A stretch of DNA of 64,000 nt from Microtetraspora sp. NBRC 13810 (GTDB taxonomy: Bacteria; Actinomycetota; Actinomycetes; Streptosporangiales; Streptosporangiaceae). How positions within the stretch are numbered: position 1 is the first letter of the stretch; each line of letters opens with the position of its first letter. Below the pieces are notes generated by a model that saw only the letters and a program-made list of their open reading frames with translations, did no database searches and had not been told where the DNA came from. The translations under genes were made by a program, and so were the position numbers. Positions 50,074 to 61,041 of this stretch are shown piece after piece. The stretch covers positions 114,950-178,949 of the forward strand of contig NZ_BSRQ01000020.1 in NCBI RefSeq assembly GCF_030268685.1. Direction: 5' to 3'.

Positions 50074-50511
50074 TCAGCCGGTGCGGCGGGAGCGGGTCAG
50101 CACGAGCCCGCCCAGGACCATGGCGAGCAGCCCTACCACCAGGGCCACGTAGCCCCCGACTATCCCGTAGCCGGTGCCGGGGCCACCGTCGGCGGCGGCC
50201 ACCACCAGCCCGCCGCCGACCGCGCCGGCCAGCCCCGCCACCAGGGCCACGATGGCTCCCCTTCTCCCGGTGCCGGTGCCGGTACGCCCGGCGGAGCGGG
50301 CCAGAGCCAGCCCGCCGATGACCACGCCGGCCAGCCCCACCAGCGCGGCCACCAAGGACCACGCACGCCCGGCGGTCAAGGCGTAAGCACTGGCGGGATC
50401 CGGCTGGACCAAGACATGCGCGGCCGCCGGTGTGGCGAGCACGACACCTCCGAGCACGACACCTCCGAGCAGGACGGCTGCGGCCACGGCAAGCACAGAT
50501 CGGACTGACAC
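50074..50511 (-). CDS. Small exported/membrane protein (DUF6223-like)
   Basis: A 145-aa protein. A signal-like start (AVAAAVLLGGVVLGGVVLAT) ends at a likely cleavage AAAHV. Three glycine-rich hydrophobic helices follow (WSLVAALVGLAGVVIGGLAL, GAIVALVAGLAGAVGGGLVV, GYVALVVGLLAMVLGGLVLT) with short basic loops. I believe this is the actinobacterial DUF6223 family, with unknown function. GTG at 50511 has AAGGAG eight bases upstream. It is divergent from a histidine kinase gene. Confidence 0.8.
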   Translation of the reverse strand: MSVRSVLAVAAAVLLGGVVLGGVVLATPAAAHVLVQPDPASAYALTAGRAWSLVAALVGLAGVVIGGLALARSAGRTGTGTGRRGAIVALVAGLAGAVGGGLVVAAADGGPGTGYGIVGGYVALVVGLLAMVLGGLVLTRSRRTG

Positions 50512-50730
50512 GAGGGTGCTCCTTCTCCTCTGACGACTGGACGTCGCCCGATCATGTCCGCCGGACCCGCCGCCGGTCGTCCGGCGGAGGCAGACAATTC
50601 GCACCACCGCCGATGCCGTAGTCGGTTGCCACGGCCGCCGTAGGAGCCGCGAAGGTACTGCGTGTGCGGTAGGCGGCCGATCATCCTCGCGCAGGAGTCG
50701 CCCGCGCGCGCATCCGGCTAGGGTGCGCCC

Positions 50731-51858
50731 ATGAGGACAGGACGGTTCACTGTCCGGGCGGGTGTCACAGACTGGGCGATCGCCGTCGGCGTGGCGGCGA
50801 CGCTGCTGGTCACCGGACTGTCCGGACAGCACGCCACCACCAACCTCGACCTGCTCGGCTACGCGCTTCTGACGGCCGGCGGCCTGGGGCTGGCCGCGCG
50901 CCGCCGGGCTCCGGTTCCCGTCCTGGCCGTCACCGGACTGTGCGCGGTGGGGTACCAGGCGGCCGGTTTCGACGTGCCTGCCGTCGCGTACCTGTTCGCG
51001 GTGTACGCGGCCGTGCGGGCGGGACACCGCACCATCACGGTGGTGGCGAGCGTGACGATGCTGGCCGTTCTCCCCCTCGCGGCCCTGGTCTCGGGCCTGC
51101 ACGACCCCGGCGAGGCGTTCGCGCAGGCCCGAGGCGCCCTTGAGCTGGCCTGGTTGATCGCCGCCGGCGCCGCGGGTGAGGCGTTGCGGCAGGCCGAGCG
51201 GCGGGCGGAGGAAGCCGAGCGGACCAGGGAGGAGACCGCGCGGCACCGCGCCGCCGAAGAGCGGCTGCACATCGCGCGGGAGTTGCACGATTCGCTCACC
51301 CACCAGATCTCGGTCATCAAGGTGCAGGCCGAAGTCGCGGTACACGTGGCCCGCAAACGGGGCGAACAGGTGCCGGAGGCGCTGCTGACGATCCGGGAGG
51401 CCGGTCGTGAGGCGGCCCGGGAACTGCGGGCCACCCTGGAGGCGTTGCGCGACGACGACACGATCCTGCCGCGTGGGCTCGACGACGTTGCGGAACTGGT
51501 GGAACGGGCTCGGACGACCGGCCTGGACGCGACGCTGACCATCGAAGGGCGACGACATGACGTGCCGGCCGCGGTGGACCGGACCGTCTACCGGATCGTT
51601 CAGGAGTCGCTCACCAACATCACCCGTCACGCCGCCGCCGAGACGGCGTCCGTCCTGATCGACTACCGTTCCGACGTCCTCGCGATACGCATCGACGACG
51701 ACGGCGAAGCCGCACCGCACACCGTTCCTGCGCCCGGCGTCGGACTGCTCGGAATGCACGAACGCGTCACCGCCCTCGGCGGTCGCCTCCGGGCGGCACC
51801 GCGCGCCGGGGGCGGCTTCACCGTCCAGGCCGAGCTTCCCGTGGACCGGACGTCATGA
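50731..51858 (+). CDS. Sensor histidine kinase, HisKA_3 type
   Basis: A 375-aa kinase. Four or five hydrophobic segments (residues 14-150) are followed by a coiled-coil linker (RQAERRAEEAERTREETARH). The phospho-acceptor box is LHIARELHDSLTHQISVIKV with His186. The ATPase N box is IVQESLTNITRHA, and the G boxes are IDDDGEA and GVGLLGMHERV. A -10-like tagggt (50719-50724) lies seven bases before the ATG, so the transcript is probably leaderless. It overlaps the response regulator gene (ATGA) and is divergent from the DUF6223-like membrane gene, a possible target. Confidence 0.93.
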   Translation: MRTGRFTVRAGVTDWAIAVGVAATLLVTGLSGQHATTNLDLLGYALLTAGGLGLAARRRAPVPVLAVTGLCAVGYQAAGFDVPAVAYLFAVYAAVRAGHRTITVVASVTMLAVLPLAALVSGLHDPGEAFAQARGALELAWLIAAGAAGEALRQAERRAEEAERTREETARHRAAEERLHIARELHDSLTHQISVIKVQAEVAVHVARKRGEQVPEALLTIREAGREAARELRATLEALRDDDTILPRGLDDVAELVERARTTGLDATLTIEGRRHDVPAAVDRTVYRIVQESLTNITRHAAAETASVLIDYRSDVLAIRIDDDGEAAPHTVPAPGVGLLGMHERVTALGGRLRAAPRAGGGFTVQAELPVDRTS

Positions 51859-52517
51859 TCCGGGTCCTGCTGGTGGACGACCAGCCGCTCCTGCGCAGCG
51901 GATTCCGCGCACTCCTCGACCTCGAGGACGACATCGAGGTGGTGGCCGAGGCCGGCGACGGGAGGGAGGGCCTGGCTCTGGCCAGGGAGCACCGGCCCGA
52001 TGTCGCGCTCATCGACATCCAGATGCCGGTCATCGACGGCATCGAGCTGACCCGGCGCATCGCCGCGGACCCGGCCCTGGCCGGGGTGCACGTCGTCATC
52101 CTGACCAACTACGGCCTGGACGAATACGTCTTCAACGCGCTGCGCGCCGGCGCGGCCGGATTCCTCGTCAAGGACATCGTGCCGGAAGACTTCCTGCACG
52201 CCGTACGCGTCGCCGCACGTGGCGACGCCCTGCTCGCACCGTCGATCACCCGCAAGCTCATCGACCGGTACGTCACCCAGCCGCCGCACACCGGCGCCGG
52301 CACGGGGCTGGAAGAGCTGACCACCCGGGAACGCGAGGCCGTCGCCCTGGTCGCGCACGGCCTGTCCAACAACCAGATCGCCGACCGTATGGTGATCAGC
52401 TCACTGACCGCGAAAACCCACATCAACCGGGCCATGGCCAAACTCCATGCCCGTGACCGCGCCCAACTCGTGGTCCTCGCCTACGAATCCGGCCTGGTAG
52501 CCCCGCGCAGCTCCTGA
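51855..52517 (+). CDS. NarL/LuxR-type response regulator
   Basis: A 220-aa regulator. The receiver domain has VLLVDDQPLLRSGFRALLDL, phospho-acceptor Asp54 (VALIDIQMPVIDG) and the switch lysine in GFLVKDIVPEDFLHAVR. A C-terminal LuxR helix-turn-helix is LTTREREAVALVAHGLSNNQ with IADRMVISSLTAKTHINRAM. It is the partner of the preceding kinase, with coupled translation. Confidence 0.95.
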   Translation: MIRVLLVDDQPLLRSGFRALLDLEDDIEVVAEAGDGREGLALAREHRPDVALIDIQMPVIDGIELTRRIAADPALAGVHVVILTNYGLDEYVFNALRAGAAGFLVKDIVPEDFLHAVRVAARGDALLAPSITRKLIDRYVTQPPHTGAGTGLEELTTREREAVALVAHGLSNNQIADRMVISSLTAKTHINRAMAKLHARDRAQLVVLAYESGLVAPRSS

Positions 52518-52714
52518 CATCACCCCGTGGTACGGAAAGCCCAGACGCTCGCCGATCTGGCCGGCGGCTACCTAGGCGGCTACCTCGGCGCCCACCCCAG
52601 CCTCGCCTGCCGGCTCGAAGCGCGTACGTAATTCGGTGGACATCCAGTTCGTCGATGCCCTAGGTCTGCTTGCCAGAACGTGGACGCCACATCGACTTGC
52701 ACGTGAGGGCAACC
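52518..52714. other. Short gap with possible gene tail
   Basis: About 200 bases. A coding-like tail with a short internal repetition (DLAGGYLGGYLGAHPSLACR) ends at a stop near 52631. It is not assignable. Nothing else is seen. Confidence 0.35.
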
Positions 52715-53593
52715 ATGACCATCATCATGCGCCGCTACACAGGGCCCGCCGACCTGCGTGCGATGCAGGACCTGACACAAAGCCTGTGGTCGACCTCCAG
52801 CGCACACCACGTCGGTGACCTGGCCTGGGATCGGTTGCACACGACACAGCAGGCCGGCTGGCCCATCGCGCTCTGGGAATCCCAGGGCAAGGTGGTCGCC
52901 TGGGCCTGGGCCCAACTCCCCGACGGCCTACGGCTCGAAGTCGACCCGGCGCATTCTCCGTTGCTATCGGAGATCTTGAACTGGTTCGACCACCTGGCCG
53001 GTGACCGCCCCCGCGAGATCAACCCGTTGGACACCCAATCCGCCCTGCGCACCGCCCTGCTGCGGCACGGGTACGAGCCCCAGGACGAAGCCCCCTTCTT
53101 CGCCTACCACTCCCGCGACCTGACCGGCCTGCCCCAGCCGGTGCTGCCGGAGGGATTCACCGCACGCGCCGTGCGCGGCGAGGAGGATCTGGACAGGCGG
53201 GTCGCGGTCCACCGGGCAGCGTGGAACTCCACCCGCGCGACACTCGAGTCCTACCGCGATGTGATGGCCGCCTGGCCCTATCGGTCCGAACTGGACTGGG
53301 TCATCGAGGCCCCCGACGGCCGTTTCGCCGCCAACTGCTTGATCTGGCATGACGATCTCCACCGGGTCGGCCTCATCGAACCTGTCGGCACCCATCCCGG
53401 CTTCCGCCGCCTCGGCCTGGCCCGGGCCGTCTGCACCGCTGCCCTCCACGCGCTGGCCAAGGAAGGCGGCGAAACCGCCATCGTCTACCCCCGCGGCGAC
53501 AACGCCTATCCCGTGCCGCAGATCCTCTACCGGAGCATGGGCTTCCGCCCCTACACCCGGACACGCACCTTTCGGAAGAACGGGGCGCTGTAA
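52715..53593 (+). CDS. GNAT family N-acetyltransferase
   Basis: A 292-aa protein with two GNAT-like halves. The first half (RRYTGPADLRAMQDLTQSLW) is degenerate. The second half keeps the acetyl-CoA motif as GLIEPVGTHPGFRRLGLARA (pattern V-T-P-x-R-x-x-G-L/A), and ends with YRSMGFRPYTRTRTF. Acetyl transfer to an unknown amine or small molecule is expected. GAGGGC lies a few bases upstream of the ATG; an upstream ATG at 52670 is possible but less supported. Confidence 0.87.
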   Translation: MTIIMRRYTGPADLRAMQDLTQSLWSTSSAHHVGDLAWDRLHTTQQAGWPIALWESQGKVVAWAWAQLPDGLRLEVDPAHSPLLSEILNWFDHLAGDRPREINPLDTQSALRTALLRHGYEPQDEAPFFAYHSRDLTGLPQPVLPEGFTARAVRGEEDLDRRVAVHRAAWNSTRATLESYRDVMAAWPYRSELDWVIEAPDGRFAANCLIWHDDLHRVGLIEPVGTHPGFRRLGLARAVCTAALHALAKEGGETAIVYPRGDNAYPVPQILYRSMGFRPYTRTRTFRKNGAL

Positions 53594-53614
53594 ACCCGCG
53601 TGAGCTGACGTGGA

Positions 53615-54144
53615 TCAGGACCGGGACGCCGCGGTGAGCTTCGCGACATCGGAGGCGTAGACGGTCATCCAGTGCGGATGCAGCCGGTAGTAGACCACCT
53701 CCTTGTCCCAGTCGAAGGAGTCGTCACCGTAGAAGTCTTTGAGGTAGGCGAGCAGGTCCGGCCAATCCGCGGCCGGTTCGCCGCCCCGAGGGTTGAGAAT
53801 CTCGACCGTGCCGTGCGTGAACACGCCCAGGTCCTCACCGCGCATGTGCGCGGCGCTGACGGCAGACCGCGTGGCGAGATGGCGAGCCTTGGCAGCGCCG
53901 CGCGCCGTGCCGAAGTGCCACCTTCCGTGCAGGAAGTGCCCGTCCACACCGCTGATCCGCGGTTCGCCCTTGGCCGTCACGGTGGCCAGGGCGAGGGTGC
54001 ACATACCGGTGAGGACCCGGACGAGCTGCTCGGCGGTCAGTGTGCGCTCGGCGTTGATGATCGAGCGGAGGTGCGAAGTGGAGCGGAGAGCGAGGCGTCA
54101 AGGAGAGCCTGGAGCTGCTTGAGATCTTCTGCCGTTTCGCGCAT
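53615..54144 (-). pseudogene. Pyridoxamine 5'-phosphate oxidase-like protein, frameshifted
   Basis: An ATG at 54144 opens MRETAEDLKQLQALLDASLS, which is a usual start for this actinobacterial F420/FMN split-barrel family. The frame then runs into a stop near 54037. The next part continues in another frame from about 54080 (LRSIINAERTLTAEQLVRVL) into CTLALATVTAKGEPRISGVD GHFLHG and on to a stop at 53615. One indel near 54080 restores a 170-residue protein. It may be a recent pseudogene, or translation could restart at ATG 54004. Confidence 0.75.
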
Positions 54145-54316
54145 GGAGGTCCTTGTCTGTTCGTGGGACCCGGTCGACGCCGACCGGTGAAACCATGCTC
54201 GACCAGAAACCCGACATCGAGTGTCATGATTCTTCAGCCGTTTTGGCGTAGCCGGTGTACTGGTAGTCCGTGCCGTGACCGCCTGCCTGGTGCCGGAACC
54301 GGCGCCGGCGGATAGG

Positions 54317-55240
54317 TCAGGCGTCGTCGCCGAGGAGCCGAGGCAACTCCTCGGCCGCGACGTCGGCAAATGCCTGCGCGGCAAGGGAGAGCCGCCCCGT
54401 CCGCCACACCAGCCCCGCCCTCGACGGAGGGGCCCCGGCGATCGGCACGAACACCACGTCAGGATGCTGGTAGTAACGCAGGATCGACTCGACGCTCGGA
54501 TACACCACCGTGCCCATGGCGACGTGCGTCAACGCCTCGCCGACCGTGTTCACCGTGACGATCCGTCGAATCGGCCGCCCGTCCGGCGCCCGCGGAGGGA
54601 AGAGTTCGTCGAGCACCTCCCTCGGCGCGGTCGGCACATCAAGCGTCGCATAGTCCGCGACATCGTTGTAGGTCACCGGCTCCCGTCCGGCGAGCGGATG
54701 GTCCTTCGCCACGATCAGAATCCGCTCCTCCACCGACAGGACCGGCCCCACCGTCAGCCCGGCGTCATCCGGCGCAGGTAGCCGGATCGCGAGCATGTCC
54801 AGCTCGGCCCTGTGCAGTAGCCCGTAGGGCTCGCTGTTGTAGGTGAGCTCCAAGAGGTGCACCGTGCACCGGGGATAGCGCTGCTCAAAGATCCGCACCA
54901 GGTCCAGCAGGTGCGGCCCTGCCGAGGACTGCAACACCACACCGACCCTGACCGTCCCCGCCGTGCCGGTCACCATGTTCCTGGTGTCCTCCAGCGCCGA
55001 GCGCAGCGCGCCGTATGCAGGTTCGAGCCGGTCGTGCAGGTGGGCGCCGAGCGCGGTCAGCTGCACCCGTCTGCTGCTGCGATCGAACAACTGGCCGCCG
55101 ACGCGTCTCTCAAGGCTCCTGACCAGCTGGCTCACCCGTGACTGGGTCAGGTACATCCGCTCGGCTGCCCGGCCGAAGTGCAGTTCGGCCGCGACCATCA
55201 GGAACGCGCGGACCTCCTGCAAGTCGATGGTTTCCCACAT
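54317..55240 (-). CDS. LysR family transcriptional regulator
   Basis: A 307-aa regulator. Helix-turn-helix: VRAFLMVAAELHFGRAAERM, YLTQSRVSQLVRSLERRVGG and QLFDRSSRRVQLTALG. The C-terminal periplasmic-binding-like domain has VRVGVVLQSSAGPHLLDLVR and ILIVAKDHPLAGREPV. The co-inducer is unknown. LysR genes usually regulate a divergent neighbour; the gene upstream (55372) is on the same strand, so the target is unclear. Confidence 0.93.
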   Translation of the reverse strand: MWETIDLQEVRAFLMVAAELHFGRAAERMYLTQSRVSQLVRSLERRVGGQLFDRSSRRVQLTALGAHLHDRLEPAYGALRSALEDTRNMVTGTAGTVRVGVVLQSSAGPHLLDLVRIFEQRYPRCTVHLLELTYNSEPYGLLHRAELDMLAIRLPAPDDAGLTVGPVLSVEERILIVAKDHPLAGREPVTYNDVADYATLDVPTAPREVLDELFPPRAPDGRPIRRIVTVNTVGEALTHVAMGTVVYPSVESILRYYQHPDVVFVPIAGAPPSRAGLVWRTGRLSLAAQAFADVAAEELPRLLGDDA

Positions 55241-55371
55241 GAATGAGTGAGCGTACCCTGGCGTTTCCCCCGGGGTGTGGACAGCCGTGTGTAGTGGGAC
55301 AGGTGTGATGCGGCGATGTGCCGCGGTGAGCGGGTCGGCTCCTCACGGGCACATCGGTTCCGCGTTTGCCT

Positions 55372-55803
55372 TCAGGCTCTGGGAAGGGCGTCCACGACGA
55401 CCTGGAAGCGGCGGGGATCGAAGTAGTCGTGATATTCGCTGATCAGGCCATCCTCGAAGCGAAAGACGGCGATGTTGTCGTTGGTGTACTCCACCCCTCC
55501 GACCAGGGTGGCCACGTTGCGGTATTCGACACAGACGGCATCGGAGTCGAACGCGGCGTAGATGCCGGTGACCTGGGCGTCGAAGGTCTCGAAGTTGGCG
55601 AACAGGGCCTGGAAGCCAGAGACGATGTCGTCCTTGCCGCGTATGGCCGACGCGAATCCGTCCGGCGGGTAGGGCACGGTGATCACCGCGTCCGGATGCC
55701 ACAGGGTGCTCCATCCGGTCACGTCCTTGACGGACAGGAGTCGGAAGAATTCCCGCACGGTGGCGACGTGGTCGGGGCCCAACTGCCGGGTCGTCCGGCT
55801 CAT
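55372..55803 (-). CDS. SnoaL/NTF2-like protein
   Basis: A 143-aa NTF2-fold protein: VREFFRLLSVKDVTGWSTLW, HPDAVITVPYPPDGFASAIR, GKDDIVSGFQALFANFETFD and YTNDNIAVFRFEDGLISEYH with the ending DYFDPRRF. The family includes epoxide hydrolase-like, ketosteroid isomerase-like and cyclase proteins, so substrate is open. ATG at 55803 has GAGGAG upstream. It precedes the LysR gene by about 130 bases on the same strand. Confidence 0.88.
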   Translation of the reverse strand: MSRTTRQLGPDHVATVREFFRLLSVKDVTGWSTLWHPDAVITVPYPPDGFASAIRGKDDIVSGFQALFANFETFDAQVTGIYAAFDSDAVCVEYRNVATLVGGVEYTNDNIAVFRFEDGLISEYHDYFDPRRFQVVVDALPRA

Positions 55804-56200
55804 ATGATCGCTCCTCTTGGATTCATGGATGGAAATGCCGAGCTCGGGACGGTAATTCAGCGACGAGGGGCTCGAACGCCCAATCGGCCGCCAACGACGA
55901 TCGTCCGTCACGTCCGGGCACCGCTGATCTTCGTTGCCGCCCATAGGGGAGCGCGGGCCATCGATAGACCGCAGTCTTCATCGGTGAGTCGGATCCCCCA
56001 ACATCGATCGGTCCGGTCCGTAGTGGAGCGGCTCTGCCATCGTGGGGGAGGGGCCGACTGCCGATCAACGGGCGGTTCCTCATCGCAGCCAGTTGTACGG
56101 CTCATCGATCGGAGCGCGGCTCACCTGGATCAAGCGAGGCAACCATCTCCGGGGTCCATGCGGTGGTTAAGGGTAGAAGTCACCGGAGAAGGCAGGGTCG

Positions 56201-56710
56201 ATGCGAGGTTGGGCGGACTACACCGCGTACGTCGAGGCGCGGTCGCCGAGGTTGTTACGCACCGCATACCTGTTCTGCGGAGATTGGGCCCAGGCCGAAG
56301 ATCTGGTGCAGACGGCGCTGGCCAAGGTGTGGCGGGTCTGGCGGCGGATCAGTGACCAGCCCGATCCCTACGTCTACCGGGTGCTGGTGAGGACTTACGC
56401 CTCCTGGCGCCGGCGCCACTGGCACGGCGAGATCCCCACCGATTTCCCTCCGGAGGTCGCCGACCCCCGCGATGCCATGGACGCCGCCGTCGACCGGGCC
56501 GTGCTCTGGGCGGCCCTTGGACGACTGCCGGCCAGGCAACGGGCCGTCGTGGTGCTGCGGTACTTCGAGGATCTGTCGGAGCAGGCGGTTGCCGAGGCCA
56601 TGAACTGCTCCGTCGGCACCGTGAAGAGCCAGACCAGCAAGGCATTGGCCAAGTTGCGCATCGACCCCGGCCTGACCGTCCACGTACCCGCCAGGGAGGA
56701 CCTGTCATGA
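56201..56710 (+). CDS. SigE-family ECF sigma factor
   Basis: A 169-aa ECF sigma factor. Region 2 is RLLRTAYLFCGDWAQAEDLV with QTALAKVWRVWRRI. Region 4 is RYFEDLSEQAVAEAMNCSVG with TVKSQTSKALAKLR. The WADYTAYVEARSPRLLRTAY start is typical of the SigE family of actinobacteria. GGAGAAGG lies before the ATG. The downstream membrane-protein gene overlaps it (ATGA) and probably encodes its antagonist. Confidence 0.93.
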   Translation: MRGWADYTAYVEARSPRLLRTAYLFCGDWAQAEDLVQTALAKVWRVWRRISDQPDPYVYRVLVRTYASWRRRHWHGEIPTDFPPEVADPRDAMDAAVDRAVLWAALGRLPARQRAVVVLRYFEDLSEQAVAEAMNCSVGTVKSQTSKALAKLRIDPGLTVHVPAREDLS

Positions 56711-57423
56711 CCATCCACGACCTGCACGACCTGCTCGACGAGCGGAGCAGCGGCGCGCCGGGCAACGCGCGCCGCATGGCCGAGATCCACCGCAGGATCC
56801 GCCGTTCCGCCCGCAGGCGGCTGGCGGCCGGCGCGCTGGCGGGCGCGGCCGTGCTCGTGGTCGCGGGCGGCCTTCTCCAGTGGCCGGGCGACGGGGTCAC
56901 CCGGACGACTCCGCTGACCTCCGCGACCACCGGCAGGCCCGAGGCCCTCACCGAACCGCCGGAGGTGTTCGCCGGGATGGGACGCGTGGCATACGGCCGC
57001 TACAACCTGTCCGGCACGATCACACGACTCGACGTCACCCCCCAGGGACCCGACTCGGCGATCGTCGCCACCTGCCCCGCCGGGTTCGAACTTCTCCAGC
57101 GCACTCCTCTCGCCGGGACGCGCCTCACCCGCTGCGACACCCGCGGCGGGAAACCTGCGCCGGTGCCGGTGACGCCGCCGGGCGAGTTCCTGGAGAACGG
57201 CGGTCCCACGCGGCTGGAGGTGGCGATCCTGCCGGAGGGCGTGGCGGCGTCGGCATACGCGGCGATCGAGTTCGGCTCCACGTCCCCGCAGGCGGGCGTC
57301 GACCGTACGTCGATCAAGCTGGAGGCGCTGCTGGCGGGCCAGCCGCGGAAGCCCGCTGACTGGTCGGTGGCGGTATACAGCGGGACCTGCACCGACAGAC
57401 GCTGGTGCGTACCCGTCCGGTAG
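56707..57423 (+). CDS. Putative anti-sigma factor, single-pass membrane protein
   Basis: A 238-aa protein. A cytoplasmic N-terminal 40 residues (HDLLDERSSGAPGNARRMAE) is followed by one membrane segment (LAAGALAGAAVLVVAGGLLQ) and an exported domain of about 170 residues with paired cysteines (IVATCPAGFELLQ, TRCDTRGG, SGTCTDRRWCVP). I do not recognise the outer domain. Coupling to a SigE-type sigma gene and the topology suggest an anti-sigma factor, although no zinc-binding ZAS motif is seen. Confidence 0.82.
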   Translation: MTIHDLHDLLDERSSGAPGNARRMAEIHRRIRRSARRRLAAGALAGAAVLVVAGGLLQWPGDGVTRTTPLTSATTGRPEALTEPPEVFAGMGRVAYGRYNLSGTITRLDVTPQGPDSAIVATCPAGFELLQRTPLAGTRLTRCDTRGGKPAPVPVTPPGEFLENGGPTRLEVAILPEGVAASAYAAIEFGSTSPQAGVDRTSIKLEALLAGQPRKPADWSVAVYSGTCTDRRWCVPVR

Positions 57424-57577
57424 CGTTTACTGGGCGGTCCGGCCGGCGATCAGACATGAAGGACGCAGGTCAAGGAATAGGAGAAGCTGACCGCTTCCCG
57501 TTCTGCGCCTCCATGGATCCGCCGGGTGTGTCACCCCGCTGCCTGCTGTATGGCGGGGGTTGGTTGCGCGGAATGGC

Positions 57578-58412
57578 TCAGTCCGTGGCGTCGGTGATGA
57601 CGAGGAGCTTTCCGCGCACGTGGCTGTGCACGAGATCGGCATACGCTCGCGCAGCCTCTTCCAGCGGGTACCGCCGGCTGATGGTGGCCGGCAGGGAGCC
57701 GGCCATGGCCTGTGCTGCCGGCTCCTCCAGATCTCCAGGGCGCGCGGTGCTGTAGACGGTGCGGACCGTCAGGTCGGCGCGGTCGAACGCGGACGGCTCG
57801 GGGCTGGGAAAGGCGACGTTGAGCAGGTGGCCTCCTGGTCTGATGGCATCACTCGCCCTGACCAGGTTGGGGCCGGGCAGGGCGAGGTTGACCATGGCGT
57901 CGACGCCGTCGGGGTGGCGCCGCAGCGTCTCAGTGACCGTATCGACCGTCCGGTAGTCGATCACCTCAGCCGCGCCCAGGTCGCGGACGTAGTCGTCGTC
58001 CTCAGGGATGGCGGTGGCGATCACATGGACCTTGGCGGCGGCCAGCAACGGGACCACCGCGCCCCGACCCCGCCCGCGGCGCCGGTCACCAGCACCCGTT
58101 CACCCGCCTCGAACCGGCCCGCGCGCATCACGGCCTGCGCGGTCAGCCCGGGTATCGGCAGGCTGGCCGCGTGGTCGGCGGTCAAGCCGTCCGGGCGCCG
58201 GGTGATGGCGGGGGTGTCGGCCTCGAAGACCGCGAAGTCGGCCATGGCGCCGGTGGTCAAGGATGGCGGGGTGGACAGCATCGCGGCGATCGCCGGCGTC
58301 GCGCGCGGCAGCCCGACTCCGAACACCTCGTCACCCCGGGCGAACCGGGTCACGTCCGGGCCGACCCCGGTCACCGTGCCGGCGAAGTCGCTGCCCGGCA
58401 CATGGGGAATCG
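57578..58412 (-). pseudogene. Zinc-type alcohol dehydrogenase/quinone oxidoreductase, truncated and frameshifted
   Basis: The minus strand reads IPHVPGSDFAGTVTGVGPDV, DHAASLPIPGLTAQAVMRAG and VLVTGAAGGVGA. After a frame shift near 58055 it continues VPLLAAAKVHVIATAIPEDD and LEEAARAYADLVHSHVRGKL to the stop at 57578. This is an MDR-type NADPH-dependent quinone reductase. The first 55 or so residues are missing: homology ends at about 58412, exactly where the head-to-head TetR gene begins. Confidence 0.85.
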
Positions 58413-58998
58413 AAGCCTCCTCATCGACGCGGCCTCCGCGGAACTGTCCGAGCATGGCCTCGACGTCTCCATCGCGCGGATCGCCGCGCGCGCCGGCGTC
58501 GCCAAGGGGACGGTCTTCAACCACTTCTCCAGCAAGGAGGAGCTCATCTCGGCGATCTTCTGCGACCAACTCGACACCCTCGCCGCGACCGGCGAAACCC
58601 TGCTGGAGCACACCGATCCGCGAGCCGCCCTGCTGCAGTTCATGAGCGCAGGCGCCGAACTCCAGGCCAACGATCGTGCATTCTGCGAGGCGGCAGCCGC
58701 GACCTCGCGCGCCCATCCCGCGATCAGGGCCGCCAGCGACCGGCTGGCACAGGTGGCCGAGGCGCTGACCGCACGCGCCCGGCAGGCCGGTGTCGTCCGG
58801 GCGGACGTCACCGGCCACGACATCGTGCTGCTGCTCAATGCCCCCACCCGGATCGCGGCACCGCTCGCCGGCGCACGATCCGACCTGTGGCGGCGCTACC
58901 TACACCTGATCTTCGACGCACTACGACCGGAAGCCGGACACGAGCTACCCGTTGCGGCACCGACGAATGCGGACTTCACCACAGCCGCCACTCGCTGA
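58402..58998 (+). CDS. TetR family regulator, probably 5'-truncated
   Basis: A 198-aa TetR-like protein. The helix-turn-helix is nearly whole (LIDAASAELSEHGLDVSIAR, IAARAGVAKGTVFNHFSSKE) and a full ligand domain follows (RAALLQFMSAGAELQANDRA, LLLNAPTRIAAPL). The sequence before NRSLLIDAA, normally 10-20 basic residues, is absent. The gene meets the truncated alcohol dehydrogenase at 58402-58412, so one deletion appears to have removed both 5' ends and the intergenic operator. ATG 58402 could still serve as a start, but no promoter or ribosome site precedes it. It may be non-functional. Confidence 0.75.
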   Translation: MGNRSLLIDAASAELSEHGLDVSIARIAARAGVAKGTVFNHFSSKEELISAIFCDQLDTLAATGETLLEHTDPRAALLQFMSAGAELQANDRAFCEAAAATSRAHPAIRAASDRLAQVAEALTARARQAGVVRADVTGHDIVLLLNAPTRIAAPLAGARSDLWRRYLHLIFDALRPEAGHELPVAAPTNADFTTAATR

Positions 58999-59102
58999 CA
59001 TCGTCCGCCCCGCAGGGCCGACCACGTCTTTGTCACGACATCAGTGGTCGGCACGTTGCTCGGAGAGGCTCAACAGCCGTGAGCGCGCCGGCTCAGGCGA
59101 AA

Positions 59103-60680
<1,578 letters not shown>

Positions 60681-60682
<2 letters not shown>

Positions 60683-60740
60683 ACGTCAATCGCCCGACCG
60701 TGACGGGAAGGGGGAGCACCCACATCGATACAGCGTTCAT
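60681..60740 (-). CDS. 19-aa leader peptide upstream of the Rox paralogue
   Basis: A short frame encoding MNAVSMWVLPLPVTVGRLT, with the strongest ribosome site of the region (aggaggt, seven bases before ATG). Its stop codon TAG overlaps the 5' arm of the hairpin that masks the start of the monooxygenase. This is the arrangement of translational or ribosome-mediated attenuators in antibiotic-resistance genes: stalling or slow passage on the leader would open the hairpin. The stalling codon is not known, and no run of regulatory codons is seen, so drug-dependent arrest is the simpler idea. Confidence 0.8.
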
Positions 60741-61041
60741 GGGTCTCACCTCCTCGGGCGGTGGCACGGTCAGCTGCAAGCTACAAGCCCGAGCATCACC
60801 CCGTCCATCCTTTTAAGCCCGACCGGCTCGCCGGTTCCCAGGCTGTCGTGCGGGGCGGGCGCCCACACCCCGACAACAGGTGCGGGCGGGATGCCCGGTG
60901 ACCTGCTCGGTCGAGCCAACCCATATTCGTCGGTCGGGCCGATAATTTGGCGCCACGGCGAGAGGCGAGATGAGAGGAACGCCGTACGATCGGGCCTGGC
61001 CGAAAACCGCGGCCGAAACGTCACTCGGGAGACCCTGACGC
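60741..61041. promoter_or_regulatory. Divergent promoter region, monooxygenase leader and substrate-binding protein
   Basis: About 300 bases without a gene. On the minus strand a possible promoter is tggacg (60807-60802), 18 bases, tagctt (60783-60778), with an AT-rich ttaaaagg just upstream of the -35, as in WhiB7-type promoters. The match is weak. No clear plus-strand promoter was found for the 61042 gene. Confidence 0.4.
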
